Source: Eretmocerus hayati
Taxonomy: Eukaryota; Arthropoda; Insecta; Hymenoptera; Aphelinidae
Direction of reading: 5' to 3'
NCBI GenBank assembly: GCA_029851415.1
Contig: CM056741.1
Coordinates: 86,814,282 to 86,878,281, forward strand
DNA: 64,000 bases
The stretch's first letter is position 1. Every line of letters starts with the position of its first letter. Both the position numbers and the translations under genes were made by a program. Shown here piece after piece: positions 34,086-45,044 of this stretch. Below the pieces are notes generated by a model. The model made no database searches and was not told the origin of the DNA. It was given only the letters and a program-made list of their open reading frames with translations.

Positions 34086-34980
34086 TTCTAGCGTTGGGTC
34101 GGGAATCTTTTTTTGGCCTACCATGGCTTAAATTGCTCCTTTGAGTGTCAACTTCACTTCAAAAGAGCTCAGAAGCCGGAATGAAAGAAAACTTTTAAAA
34201 AACGCTCCCATTCACTTGAAAACGAACAAAAACTGATTATGCAAGATAGAACTTGGCACATCAAATAGTTAACTGTGTTTCAAAAGTATGATGACAATTA
34301 ACTATATGATACATTTTGATGGTCAAAATGATAAGAAAGGTGGAGTAAGCACTTCGATCTCGACTCCGATTCAGTGGTGAGACGCACTGATTTTGAATGA
34401 TTGGAAGGAAGTACTCATCGAACTTGTAAGAAAAAACCGAATTGCAACTTTGTTTCTCGGGTCACGAACCACTAAAAAAACAAAGAAAAATTGGGTTGAT
34501 GCATGCGTGCTCCCTGTTGATCTATCGGCAATGAAGTACACGGCCGCGCTCGCGTGTCTGCATAAGATTCAAATACTCGCGCTCTTCTATGAATGACGTT
34601 TGACGTATTGCCTAATAAATGCATCCGCGTGAACATATACTGCTTCGAAAGAATACGATCTGCCCAAACCAGGTGGCGCTAGCACCTTCTCAATGTGTGA
34701 GAGAGAGACACCAAAGTCATGCCATCTCTCTCCCTCTCACGTTACAATTCGTGGAAATGTTTACGATCGCACACTGCCAACCATGTCATTTACGATAAAG
34801 ATAGAATATATTAGGCAACTTATACGCTGAGGAAAAAAGTACATCGAGAGACAAGCACAAATTATTGAACCACACATACTTGCGTTTACTTTACACAATC
34901 TTTTGACCAATACTGTTTGGCTCTAACGCGTACGAGTTAACGACGTATATCTCGTGGGAGGAGCTAACAAAAAATTGTGC
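34086..34980. other. No gene recognised
   Basis: One 67-codon plus-strand frame (34393-34596) has no known relative. An inverted GA/TC-rich pair (GTGAGAGAGAGA and TCTCTCCCTCTCAC) lies near 34697-34740. Confidence 0.4.
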
Positions 34981-34984
34981 ATCA

Positions 34985-35070
34985 TGATTGGACAGAAATT
35001 CAGTTCCCCTATATGAAAAGGATCACTAGTCTGGCTGTGACCAACTAAGGCTCGACTTAGTGCAATAAAA
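34985..35070 (+). promoter_or_regulatory. Possible LTR-type promoter and poly(A) module
   Basis: ATTGG (about 34988), CTATATGAAAAGG (TATA-like, about 35010) and AATAAAA (about 35063) are spaced as in a compact LTR. No LTR borders, second LTR or target duplication could be found, so this is tentative. Confidence 0.25.
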
Positions 35071-35252
35071 GCGTTTAAAAAATGCAACTGGTCTTTTCAG
35101 CATCGAAAACAAGTTGACCAGTTTTTCGCGGTCTCGGGTGGCTATCTCCTACCGATACACTGAGCTAGGTAAGCGGTCGTGCTCTTCCGGGTGTCTACAG
35201 ATGAAGGGAAGCTCTTCCCAAGTGATTTCACCAACTGAGTCCGAATTTTCAT

Positions 35253-35465
35253 GTTGCGAAGTCGAAAAGTCATGCAATAATTTGTTATTGACAAATTATT
35301 ATAAACAATCAGAGAATTGCATAAATTGGTCCGATAAATTTTCTCGCCTATTCCTTGGGCTATCCTAAGCCGAAAAGGTCTCTGCTTTTTTTTCATGAAA
35401 ACCCTTAGTTTTTCCGCAGAACATCCATGAAGTTTCAACAAATTCGAATTCTGCGATTGCGTGGA
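35253..35465 (+). repeat. Dispersed ~210-bp repeat, copy 2
   Basis: Diverged direct copy of 33868-34085. The central hairpin is reduced to CAATAATTTGTTATTGACAA next to ATTATTATAAAC. Confidence 0.8.
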
Positions 35466-35670
35466 TCTCAGAGATCGAATGAATATTCCGATGATATTTT
35501 CCGTGACAGTTGATGGTTGTGTGAATTCATGCTTCCGATGAATAAAACGAGATCAAGATTATATAACTACACTACCGGTCAAAAGTCTCAATATATCATG
35601 ATATCAAACTGATGATGTTCAGAAATAGATATCTCAGACTCTATTGATCGTAGAAAGCTTTGCGTGGTCG

Positions 35671-36362
35671 CACTTTGTAGCTCATATCAAGCACTTCCAA
35701 ATCCAATTTCTTTGTTCCCCGTCCCGCATATTATACCAGAGACACACGAATCAGAGGAATGACTCTTACTCAATTTTCCACCCGGAGTACGAGTGCCTGC
35801 AAATTTTGAAGAAATTGTTGGATCTCTATGAGACCTACCTTATCTTCAAGCCCATGAAAAGGCTTTCATGATCCGTTTTTAAACGTCTTTTATAGCGGTT
35901 CTGATATTGAGATATGACGGATTGATCTGCCGGTGTTTTTCTCTCGAAAAGATACACGAAAATCCAAAAATGATGAGAAACAGTCCAATACAAGGTCGGT
36001 AATCTTCATTTCAATGGCCATCCCGATGTTGAGTCAAACTTTTATAGAAGTGAGAGTCAGATGCCCCAACGTGGGCTGTTTGTCAACATTACTGGATTAT
36101 CATGTATCTTTTTGAGGGGAAAACACCTGCAGATCAATCCGTCATATCTCAATACCAGAACCACTTTGAGAGACGTTCAAAAATGAATCATGAAGAGGTC
36201 TCATAGCGATCCAACAGTTTTTTCAAAATTTATAGGCGCTCGTACCTCCGTTGGAAAATTGAGAAAAGAGTCATTTCTCTGACTCATGGGTCTCTGGTAT
36301 AATATGCGGGACGGGGAACAAAGAAATTGGATTCGGAAGTGATTGATAACAGCTACAAAGTA
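35671..36362. repeat. Foldback element
   Basis: Arms at about 35671-35950 and 36112-36362 are inverted copies with scattered differences. Mirrored landmarks: ACTTTGTAGCT at the ends, TCCAATTTCTTTGTTCCCCG, CATATTATACCAGAGAC, GACTCTT, and TTGAGATATGACGGATTGAT near the loop. The loop is about 160 bases. No coding potential. Confidence 0.82.
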
Positions 36363-37624
36363 CTGGGTTCGGCTCCTGGGGGCTCGATTCGGCCATCAGA
36401 TACTTGCAAATTGCAGGCTAAAACCTGTGTAGTGGGTCGCATTAGTGAGGTAGGGAACTGATAAGAACTTCGAGAAGAATCGAGGGCAAATCCACGAAAA
36501 CGTCAACCTGAGGAACGAAATTCAAAACCTGAGTTGTTCAATGTTTTTATACATTTTCCAACAGTATATACCCCTTTCTTCCAGGGAAATTTTGAGTCGT
36601 CGATGAAAAATTATGCTTTTTTGTTATTCTTGTGATCCTACAATCGTCACAGAGCACATCATAGTAGACAATGGTTCAAATTACTCAATCATAACACAGC
36701 ATTCCTGTGGTTGAAACTCTCTCAAAAGTTTTTGCGAACTCAAATATGTGCTTATTAGAGATGAGAAATATCGGCGGGACGATCAGAGTTCATGATTTCA
36801 GATTCATTCAATATTTCACTGAGGGGGGTCGGGAAGTGACACCCGTTACAGAAATAAGCACTTTTCAACGATACCGTCCGTAAACCTCGGAGAAAAATGG
36901 TGAGACTTGAGGTTTCAAGTATTTTTCATACTTCAAAACTGCTTGAATTTTTTCAGAATTTTCCACTGCCTTCAGCCAATTTTGGAGCATTTTAATTTTA
37001 GTGACACCCGTTACGCGTAACGTGTCTCACTTCACTTAGTGACGCAATTTTGGTCGATCTATCATCACGAACAAGTTGACTATATACCCCATGATAGCTC
37101 CGTTATCTGCATACACAATACGCGTGAGAAGAGCGTCGTCGACATACACAGCATGATACCTGCAGTAATGGAAGGATGGGGAAGGAAGAAGAGGCAAAGA
37201 GGCGAGAGGCAGAAGGAGGAGGAAGTAGCTCCACCCGCTTCGATGTATTCTCATCGACCACAGTGTTGACAGGACAGCGCGTGCGTATACGTCATTGTTG
37301 TGTACAGCTAGAACGCAGCAGTTGGAAACGTCGTGAGCTCCAGATGAGCCATCTTCCCGCTAAGAGATCTGTGTAGCATTTACATCAACAACGCTGCCGA
37401 AAGTAGAATTCCATGTGCGTGTTCACTTTATTAGTATTTTCGCTGTGAGTGAGATTGTTGGCAGGGCGGCAGCGTCCAACTAGCTCTTTTCTCGCGAGTA
37501 TTCATAGTGCACCGCCTCAACACCGTCTTTGTCATAAACTTAAATTAGAGGGCATATTTTTACCGCTGATATTGTACAAGCTAGTTATAGATTACAAGCT
37601 CACCAAGCGCATTTATTGAAAGAG
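36363..37624. other. No gene recognised
   Basis: No supported feature. Short overlapping frames at 37036-37376 on both strands cover a purine-rich segment and are probably chance. Confidence 0.45.
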
Positions 37625-38564
37625 CAGGCTCGCGATAGAGAAAGAAGGCAAACGAAGAAGGAGGCACGTGAAGATTCGGAAAGTTATTACGAAGCTCAGC
37701 GAAAAAAATGCAACTGAGCGAATGCGAAAGCACTGGCAGAAAAAGAAATTCATGGAAGTGAGTATGACTAAGAGCTATAACAATCCAAGACCGTACAAAT
37801 CACGCCAGTCTCTGGGCAAAGCTGTCAAAAAATCACGGATGCTTTGCCTTTGAGTCCTATGAAAGAAGCAGCAGAAATCAGTCCAATGATTCGGGACGAA
37901 ATCCCGTTGATTGAAAAGTTAGACTAAAACTTTTATCCGAGCGCGAAGGGGAAAGCTCTCACCCAGGCCTCCATTCCATATCAGAAGAAACAGCGGCGGA
38001 TATAATTGAATAGTATTCATCTGACAGCCACTCGTGGCAATCTCCGATGCGGAAAGACACGATGATTTTGAAAAATGAAGTGACGAAAAAGCGATCGAAA
38101 ATAGCGAAGCGTTGCTTAGTAATGTCTATTGGCGTATTATATGAATCATTCTCTCAAGCTCACCCCGATGCGCAGGTCCAAAGGTCGAAATTCTTCGAAC
38201 AGGGACCGAAGGATGCTTTGCCTCGATCGGAAACGCCGCATAATGTTTGCACATGTATCTTTCATGGAAATTATCGTATATACTCGACTGTCTTTTGCAG
38301 AGTATCAAATCATTTCCAGCAAAGATTTGCGGATTCTTAGAGAAATTAAGTTGTGACATTTCCAATGAAGCGTGTATGACAAATACATGTGAATCGTGTG
38401 GTTCAGTCAGAGTTTTATTCGCCGAAGACATGCAGAGAGATGAATTTGTAAGCTACAGGCAATGGCTCAAATGTCCAACCGAGAAACGTTCAACCTTGGG
38501 AGTGATCGAGCAACCTATATCAGACGTGATGAAGCTTGTGAGAGCCATAACCCCAAAATTTTAG
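37625..38564 (+). pseudogene. Broken transposon-type Cys/His-rich gene
   Basis: A basic, coiled-coil-like start (37625-37860) is followed by HSWQSPMRKDTM, a Lys/Arg-rich strand, LVMSIGVLYESF, SKFFEQGPKDALP and TPHNVCTC..FHGNY (38047-38275). After a one-base frame change near 38275-38300 come FLEKLSCDISNEACMTNTCE, SC and a Trp-containing tail ending at 38564. The TPHNVCxCxxHxNY plus NEACMxNxCxxC pattern is familiar from a widespread family of unclassified animal transposon proteins. I recall the pattern but cannot name the superfamily. Stops at about 37854 and 37925 and the frame change show it is dead. Confidence 0.6.
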
Positions 38565-38565
38565 T

Positions 38566-39383
38566 TTTTATTTGAGGAATCTTCAAACTATAAATATTAC
38601 TAGTATCTCTATAGTATTCAAATCTTCGCGCGTATTGGAGCAGGTGAGGCAGACGTTTTCTTTCTTTCTAGTGTCACGCGTGGTGTAATAGACACACACG
38701 TAAGTGAGAATATGTATATACTAATACATAGAAACTCTGGATTGTTCCATGAGTTTCTATGAGGAATTTCTCATATAGAACTTCATGAAATCAGAAACTT
38801 TTCTCTGTTATTATAAAGCTCATTTTCTGAGCTACAAAATGTATATAGTCAGTTTTCAGAACTAGTTGATTTTGCACGTTTATTTTATTTTGCAAACTAA
38901 ATGTTCTTGTTGAAAAGCAACAATGGTTTTTTCTTTCCACTTTTTTGATACATCATTCCATTCATACTCTGGAAAAACGTCTTCTATCGCAAAGTTTCTC
39001 ATTTAAAGGAAAATGAGCCCAAAATCAAATGTGTTATAAATATTGTAAATATTCATTGCAAAATGTATTTGTGAGTGAAATAGCCTTTTCCCACATGAAA
39101 GCATCGATGATTAGAATGGCACAATATGAAAACTCACACCTTTGGTTGATTTTCTATTAAATCTTAAGTTAGATGGAAAGCCACGTGCTTCCAGAAAATT
39201 CTAGGAATTTATCTTTTTGTTTCTGGCAATGAATGAAAAATAAATCGAACTGAAATTCGCATTGATTCCATTTCCTTTTGAGATGAAGAATCAAATATTG
39301 TATGCAGATTTTACGAAAATGTTCGATTGATGTTATTTTCTACATGGAATAGCCGTTCTTCGAATGTTCCATAATCTATTCAT
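38566..39383. other. No gene recognised
   Basis: Strongly AT-rich non-coding sequence. Confidence 0.5.
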
Positions 39384-39395
39384 TTATCTACTCAC

Positions 39396-39575
39396 AATAT
39401 AGATATACAGAACGGCTAGAGTACCAAGTATAAATACAGGCTCCTCAGGCCATTCAGGCCGGCTTATGCTCAGTTGAATTTCAGAGCTGTATCGAGCTTG
39501 GTCCTCTAGCTTATCAGAATTTCGTGTAAATATTTTGGATAAATGGCTCATGATATATAGTTCCTGCATTTTCAT
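39396..39575 (-). CDS. Possible first coding exon of an unknown membrane protein
   Basis: On minus an acceptor (CATTCAG|TAATG) leads into an ATG at 39575 and exactly 60 codons, ending at a GTGAGT donor (39395). The encoded start MKMQELYIMSHLSKIF leads to EIQLSISRPEWPEEP and a hydrophobic FILGTLAVLYIYI, suggesting a membrane segment at the exon end. I recognise no family and the next exon was not found. The retroelement LTR begins only 39 bases upstream, so the element is inserted just before this exon. Confidence 0.4.
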
Positions 39576-39613
39576 TACTGAATGATGATCTCGATGCCGA
39601 TCGAAGACGAGGT

Positions 39614-39747
39614 TGTTAAGACCGGACCTGATGGGTCCGGTTAACAAATATATTTATTTCTGAGTGGGTTTTTGGACATTGAAGGGCGGCCTGCCCTGTT
39701 GCACTCACCTTATTCAAAAAATGTAGACAAGAATATGAATACCCTTT

Positions 39748-39787
<40 letters not shown>

Positions 39788-40442
39788 CAAAATTTGAATA
39801 ATGAAATATGCATGTTAATCATCAGGGAAAAGGTCAATTTAATTAATAAGTATTGATTCGAAAATAATTCGATTTATATGCTGATCTTGAATTTGATGAT
39901 CCAAAGGTAACAATGATAAATTTAATATACTGAACTGAATAGTAGATTTTCTTAGACTTACAATTATATTGATACTAAATTCTACTCGAGGATTTCCAGC
40001 TCTGCGAGTCAAGATATCCTGGAGGCTGATGGACAGGTTGATCAGCACGTTCTCGGGATGACGCCGGAGATGCGCGGCGAGATTCAGTCGACTCAGTCTC
40101 TCACTTAGGAATTTACTTTGTCGTACTCAACACTTGGGTAAAATGTGCGCGTGAGTTTAAGAGTTACGTTTCAAGACTGATCAATTAACTGCTGTTGACA
40201 CTCAATTTTTATAGCTTTGTGGTTATGAAATTTGACCTGTTTTTCTGGCAGTGCGCGTAACTCGGAGTTACTGTGGGTTATGCGCACGGCGACAGCAATG
40301 CGCTGAATCAACCTGTCTTCATAATTCTGATTGCTTAATTAAATAGAGGTTACTCAAAAGACAAGCAAGCCTCAATCGCAACTCAGCAATTCACTTCTTT
40401 GGGTAATTGGGGCACCTCGGGATGGCGGGGCGGGACGCCACA
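39614..40442 (-). repeat. 3' LTR (single copy) of the env element
   Basis: On minus it starts TGTGGCGTCCCG directly after the purine tract and ends CCGGTCTTAACA, giving TG...CA. An AATAAA is at 39658-39653, close to the end, and a palindrome (TTAACCGGACC...GGTCCGGT) sits at the terminus. No second LTR is present, so the outer border is inferred. A (TA)n run is at 39751-39784. Confidence 0.5.
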
Positions 40443-40462
40443 TCTACCCCCCCCCCCCCTAG
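40443..40462 (-). promoter_or_regulatory. Polypurine tract of the env element
   Basis: On minus, a run AGGGGGGGGGGGGG plus TAGA immediately precedes the LTR start, as expected for plus-strand priming. Confidence 0.6.
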
Positions 40463-40530
40463 ACCATTCCCGTCTCGGGAATGCATCCAGCAGGGGCGCA
40501 GTGGTCCACCCTCCCAAATGACCCGATCAC

Positions 40531-42013
40531 TCAAAGCTGTAAGGGTGTATTTTGTGTCATGCGTTTAATGTGATTCTTACAACTTTTGCATTGGAAAGTT
40601 CTTACATTGTTCTTCCTCAGGCATGAAATATCCGCCCTGGCTTTGCTGCAGGTTCTGCATTTTGCCCATCTAGTCGGCGATCTTGCGTGAGCATGCTTGC
40701 ACAAATAGCACCAACTTTCACTTGTTTCACCTGCCATTTTTCGTTCCCTATATATTCTGGCTCGTATCCTATTTTGTTGTCTCATCCGAATTTTTTCTGA
40801 ATCGTCAATATCAAAATTCATGCCATTTTCCCTCAATGTAGCTGGCATTGAATCTTCTTTTTCACGTTCTGTGGCTCCTTCATTTTCAGCGTAACTTGAA
40901 ATTGATTTCTGACCCGAGAAATCGAATGAAATTACATTTTCGCTCACTTCTGCCTCGGGTTCAGGAGATATGAGCTCATAATGTGGTCCTGGTACGAGTG
41001 TGATCCATTGATCTTGCGGCAGTGATACATCACTAATTACTTTGATGGAAGGCTTCCCATTTAATGATGAGGCTCTTTGCTCGATGTCTGGAGTCGAACT
41101 AAAAATGGGTAATTGCACGTTCAGTAGTTCATTCCCCTGTTGATGATTTGTTTGATTCTCCGTTATGCATGACGGGCTTGTTGATGAGATATATACCAAG
41201 TCGGGGAGAGCGGGCGCGGGTGGGGGCCGGTTAGCGGAAAACTTGCCCCGTGGTGGCTCACTATTTCGCGTGTCGTCTGCTGGGTTAGCAGTTACGCATG
41301 ATGCAATTGTTGGCCACAGTAAGGTTGGGCTGGGAACATTGAGTGATGCGTTATGTGGTTGTCCGCTTCTCGCCTCGTATGCTTCATTACCTGTTATGCG
41401 TGATGCGGCGTGCTCAGTATCGTAGTTCACCACACCTTGACCACGTTCACTAAAGGCACTTTTGGCACTCATCTGGGAATCGTGTGGTGCGTCTCCCACG
41501 TTTGATGTATTATATGGAATACTGTTGTGGTGATGGTATGTCGTCGTCCACCTCTTTATCAGTGGGATTGCTATTCTAGCGAATACCAATGTATTCATAT
41601 GGTTCAAAAATTTCACAATCTGCAAGTGGGACCACTGATATACTCACGTCCCGCACTTTGCTCGATGGTTGAGTTTCCGCATTGCACTTTTCCTCGGCTG
41701 GCACCATGATGGTCTGTGTCTCAAAGGATTTTGTTAATAATAATAAGTCCAGATCTTCGTTAAAATTTTCACCATATATCTGCAAAAAGTTACTATATAT
41801 TTCAACAGAGTTCTCTGATTTTTCTCGTTTCATGAGCACATCTTGTTTTGCCGCATCACATAACACTTGCGCTACCCTACACTCTTCCACAACACTTGCG
41901 ATTACACTTTCGAAATTGGTTTTTAATGATTCTGAGTTTTTCTCCATCGCAACTCGGCTGTATTCTTCTACTGTCTGCTTGTTGATTATCACGTGGCGAA
42001 GTTCCACGTTCAA
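40531..42013 (-). CDS. Extra Cys-rich ORF between env and the 3' LTR
   Basis: Two overlapping minus frames appear to form one gene. The first is 42013-41576, where the first ATG is at about 41947; the upstream residues follow a TTG. The second is 41625-40531 (364 codons). They are offset by one base, with an overlap at 41576-41625, so there is an indel or an unseen splice. The first part is helical and acidic. The middle is low-complexity and Pro/Ser-rich. The C-terminus has a basic helix (RQQNRIRARIYRERK) and a Cys cluster WCYLC-x13-CRTC...CxxxxxxxxxxQCKSC, suggesting zinc binding. Retroviral accessory proteins or nucleic-acid binding are possible, but no family is recognised. The first CxxC...CxxC pair resembles the C-termini of the genes at 50140 and 52272. 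Confidence 0.55.
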
Positions 42014-42940
42014 TCTTCATGCGGTCAGTCGGTAATTGCTTGGTTGCTGCATGGGAGAGTAAAAAGGCCATGGTGGCGCCATCTCTTGGTTGCTCGGGCA
42101 AGTACCGGTGTGACTCTTTCGGCGCGGAGATTTGAATCACAGGATATCGTGTATGAAGTGTATGTACTATTACAAATGGACGTTTATATGTTCGATATCC
42201 AAATTGTGTTCTATGTAAATTTTGCGTGTTGCGATTGAATACTGTATACCTCCGAGTAACCTTAATTTTACATGAATAAGTCTTGTTATAAATACTACAT
42301 CACTTCTTATCGTAAAATTGAAGGCGGCCTCATACAATATAATATATACATATAATAAATTTATAAATCCACTTACACACGTATATATATACATATATAT
42401 CTTCCAAGGCAAGCCCTTTTTTTTTAAGGCGAACAAATTTTCTGAAATTCAAAATGCATGAAGTATTCGTATCATGGCAACCCTATACAACATACATATG
42501 TTTTATTTATTTATCTATTCATATATCTATTTATCAATTTACTAATCATTATCTATATATATATCCATTTTTTTCTCTCTATATATATATATTTCCAAAT
42601 TGTTTGAATTTCAAAATCCATTCGAATAATCCCTGATATTAATTCAACATCGTACATCTAAATAATATTACTACTAATATTATAAACTACAGTCATAACA
42701 AATATGATCTGGAGGGAGTGCAGAACATCATTTCCTCCGTATGCTATTATGTATGCATATATCATCTTCAAAATTCTCCAAGAAGAAAGAGAAAAATTGA
42801 ATATATATACGTTCTGGAACATCGCACGTTGTCACTTCTGTCGTCCAGCGTTTGTACGCGTCACTTGGGTGTTGCGTTATTCACAATATGCGGCCAAGTG
42901 GTCCGCGTGAGTTATGCGTGATTGACATTGGTCTAAGATC
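42014..42940. other. Non-coding spacer between env and extra ORF
   Basis: AT-rich with TATA-type runs (for example 42550-42590). A minus-strand acceptor-like CTCTCCCATGCAG near 42040 could serve an mRNA for the extra ORF. No gene otherwise. Confidence 0.4.
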
Positions 42941-45044
42941 TTAAGGATAGTCTACGTCTTGTGTCGGTAATAAAGATAATTGTGGGCGCAGTTGTGGTGA
43001 AACATGTAGAAATGACGTTTCTTGTTGGGTATTCTCAGGAAGGGCTGGGAGCAATGAGGTTATTAGTGGTACCAGGGCTTTGGTCACAGGAGTAGACTCT
43101 GGAATGGCGGGGGGTGGTGATAGTGGTCTTGTTACTGTCCTGTGTACTGTGCTTTTCTGTGACAAATGTTGCGGGTTGTTTGTTTGGATGATAAAGGGTG
43201 GGTTTGGTCTCTTGTTTTTTCTCAATTTCAGGCATTTCTCTATTTTCCTAATACATATGCAGAAAACGATTGCTATTACAACAGTCGAACATAATGATGC
43301 TCTCAGATAGCTATAGAAGGTATTCATTACTCTCTTTGGTTTAGCTACTTCTCTATATTGTTTCTCTATCTCGCCTAATGCCACTGAATCGCCGTTTGAT
43401 AACCAGGCGTCGAGGCTTTCATAAATTTCGCGATTCGCGTCTTTTAGTGCTGACTGAGTATCTTCCGACAGAAGGCTTGTGATATCCAACTGGAATTCTG
43501 GTTCATATTTGAATGAATGATCCATATCAATTTTATTAATTCCGAAAAGCGAGATATTACTAGTGTGCGCCGTCCATAGTCCGTTAATTGATAGAATGCC
43601 AGTTCCGTTCAGTACGATTTCGGTTTTGGATTCGTCAGCACAAATCAGTCTCATACGTATGGCTATGGTTGTAGAAAACAGCCACTCATTTGTAGATTGT
43701 AATCTCTTGAAATAGGGAGTGTTTGCCGACGTTATTACGTAATTACATGATTTAAGGTTGCCGGGTGACGTTTTTGCTAAAAGTTCAAATTCACATGGAT
43801 CTTCAGCATGACTAACTCGTATCGGTTCTACAGCGTCTCACAGTATGGTACCGGTCTATGCAGTCTTGTAATTGGTTCTCTCGAAAAAGAATGTGTGTAC
43901 GAAAGTTTTTTGATACAAATATGTCTGAGAATTCTGGTATGATGGAAATGAATGAGTTCTGAGTTCTTACTACTTTTGTCGGGGTTGGCAAACTGTGAAT
44001 TTTATAGTGCATAAATTGGGTAGGATCTGCTATTGGGAGGGTTAAAGTTACGACAAGCCTTTGATGTGTTATGTGCACGTAGGTTTTTGATATCGAAAAA
44101 AGGTATTCTGGGGTGATTTTCTCCTTGTCCCATGGTAGGGCATGAGTAGCTCTGTAATTGTTAACGTCATGTAGAATGTCTTGTGATTGCTCGTGGTTCA
44201 ACATCAGCCGATGTAAGCGCCCCCTTGCTGTTACCTCAATAGCATTGACAAGAGTTTTGTATAAAGAAATAGAATGCTGTAAGGCCATTTCAAATTCCGT
44301 CACCCATAACTCTAAATTCTCTCTGAGAGTTAGTTCGGTTATAGTGTTTGATGAAGAAGCAAAATCCTTTGATAATTTGTTGTGTAATATTTCTACTTTA
44401 TTTCTCTGTAAGTTCATGAACTTGTGAATGTTATCTAATTCAGATCTTAATATATGCGTGCTCTCTGATGCGAGTAATGATATGTTCTGGTTTCTGTCAT
44501 ACAGGTCATTCACTTGTTTGGTTATCAAATCACGATCGTCAGCGTCCATAGTCCCAAATAATTTGCGGTTCACCCATCCCACTATTTCCGAAGGAGCGCC
44601 CCTCTTTCTTATATTGTGCCCTTTAACTGAATCAGGTTGTGGCACTGACGGGATGGCAAAATATTCTGTAAGGTCTGATTGTAAGTCGTCGAGGGTGTGT
44701 AACATAATTTCTAACTTTGCAAAAGGGATGAGTCGGTCACAGTCCGCTAATTTCCGAATACATCGTTCTCTAACAGCCTTCAATTGCTTCTCCCTCCAAT
44801 CATTTTTCTCTAATAATTTATCACAATTTATAACTATCGAGAGTCTCCATTCTGATTTAATTATTCTTCCCTCGCGAAAATACTCGAAGTAAATGCCTGG
44901 ATTTTCCGAGATATGCGTGAGTCTATGAGTTATGTTCATACTACCCGATATAACTCTGAAATACAGGGCGCCAATCCACAATAAAGTCAGAAGTATCATT
45001 CTGCTTCGCGTTTCGCGTACGCCTGTAACAACAAAAGCTATCAA
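42941..45044 (-). pseudogene. Envelope glycoprotein, baculovirus F-like, one frameshift
   Basis: The frame at 45044-43812 (410 codons) has a signal-like hydrophobic start (residues about 16-35), paired Cys in the N-terminal subunit and a basic RKR cleavage site at about residues 146-148. This is followed by the conserved fusion region with FGTMD and a long helical heptad region. A one-base frame change near 43840 moves reading to the frame ending at 42941. That part has the late ectodomain Cys segment, a membrane segment (about 43300-43240) and a Pro-rich tail. The P4 position of the cleavage site is Ile, weaker than a full furin site. An acceptor TTGTTACAG sits just before the signal segment, typical of spliced env mRNA. 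Env would allow infection of germline from soma; this copy cannot make the full protein unless the shift is an assembly error. Confidence 0.85.

Noticed and set aside
35130..35200. tRNA-like A box on minus (TAGCTCAGTGTATCGGTAGG)
   Set aside because: No B box at a suitable distance and no cloverleaf.
37036..37376. Overlapping frames rich in Glu/Arg on plus and Leu/Pro on minus
   Set aside because: They cover a purine-rich low-complexity stretch; no start context, splice sites or family similarity.
41576..41625. Programmed -1 frameshift joining the two frames of the extra ORF
   Set aside because: The AAATTTT run is not positioned on the required codon boundaries (the zero frame reads GAA ATT TTT), so a simple indel or splice is more likely.
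43080..44892. Plus-strand frames of 76-154 codons under the env gene
   Set aside because: Antisense shadows of the env coding frame with no independent support.
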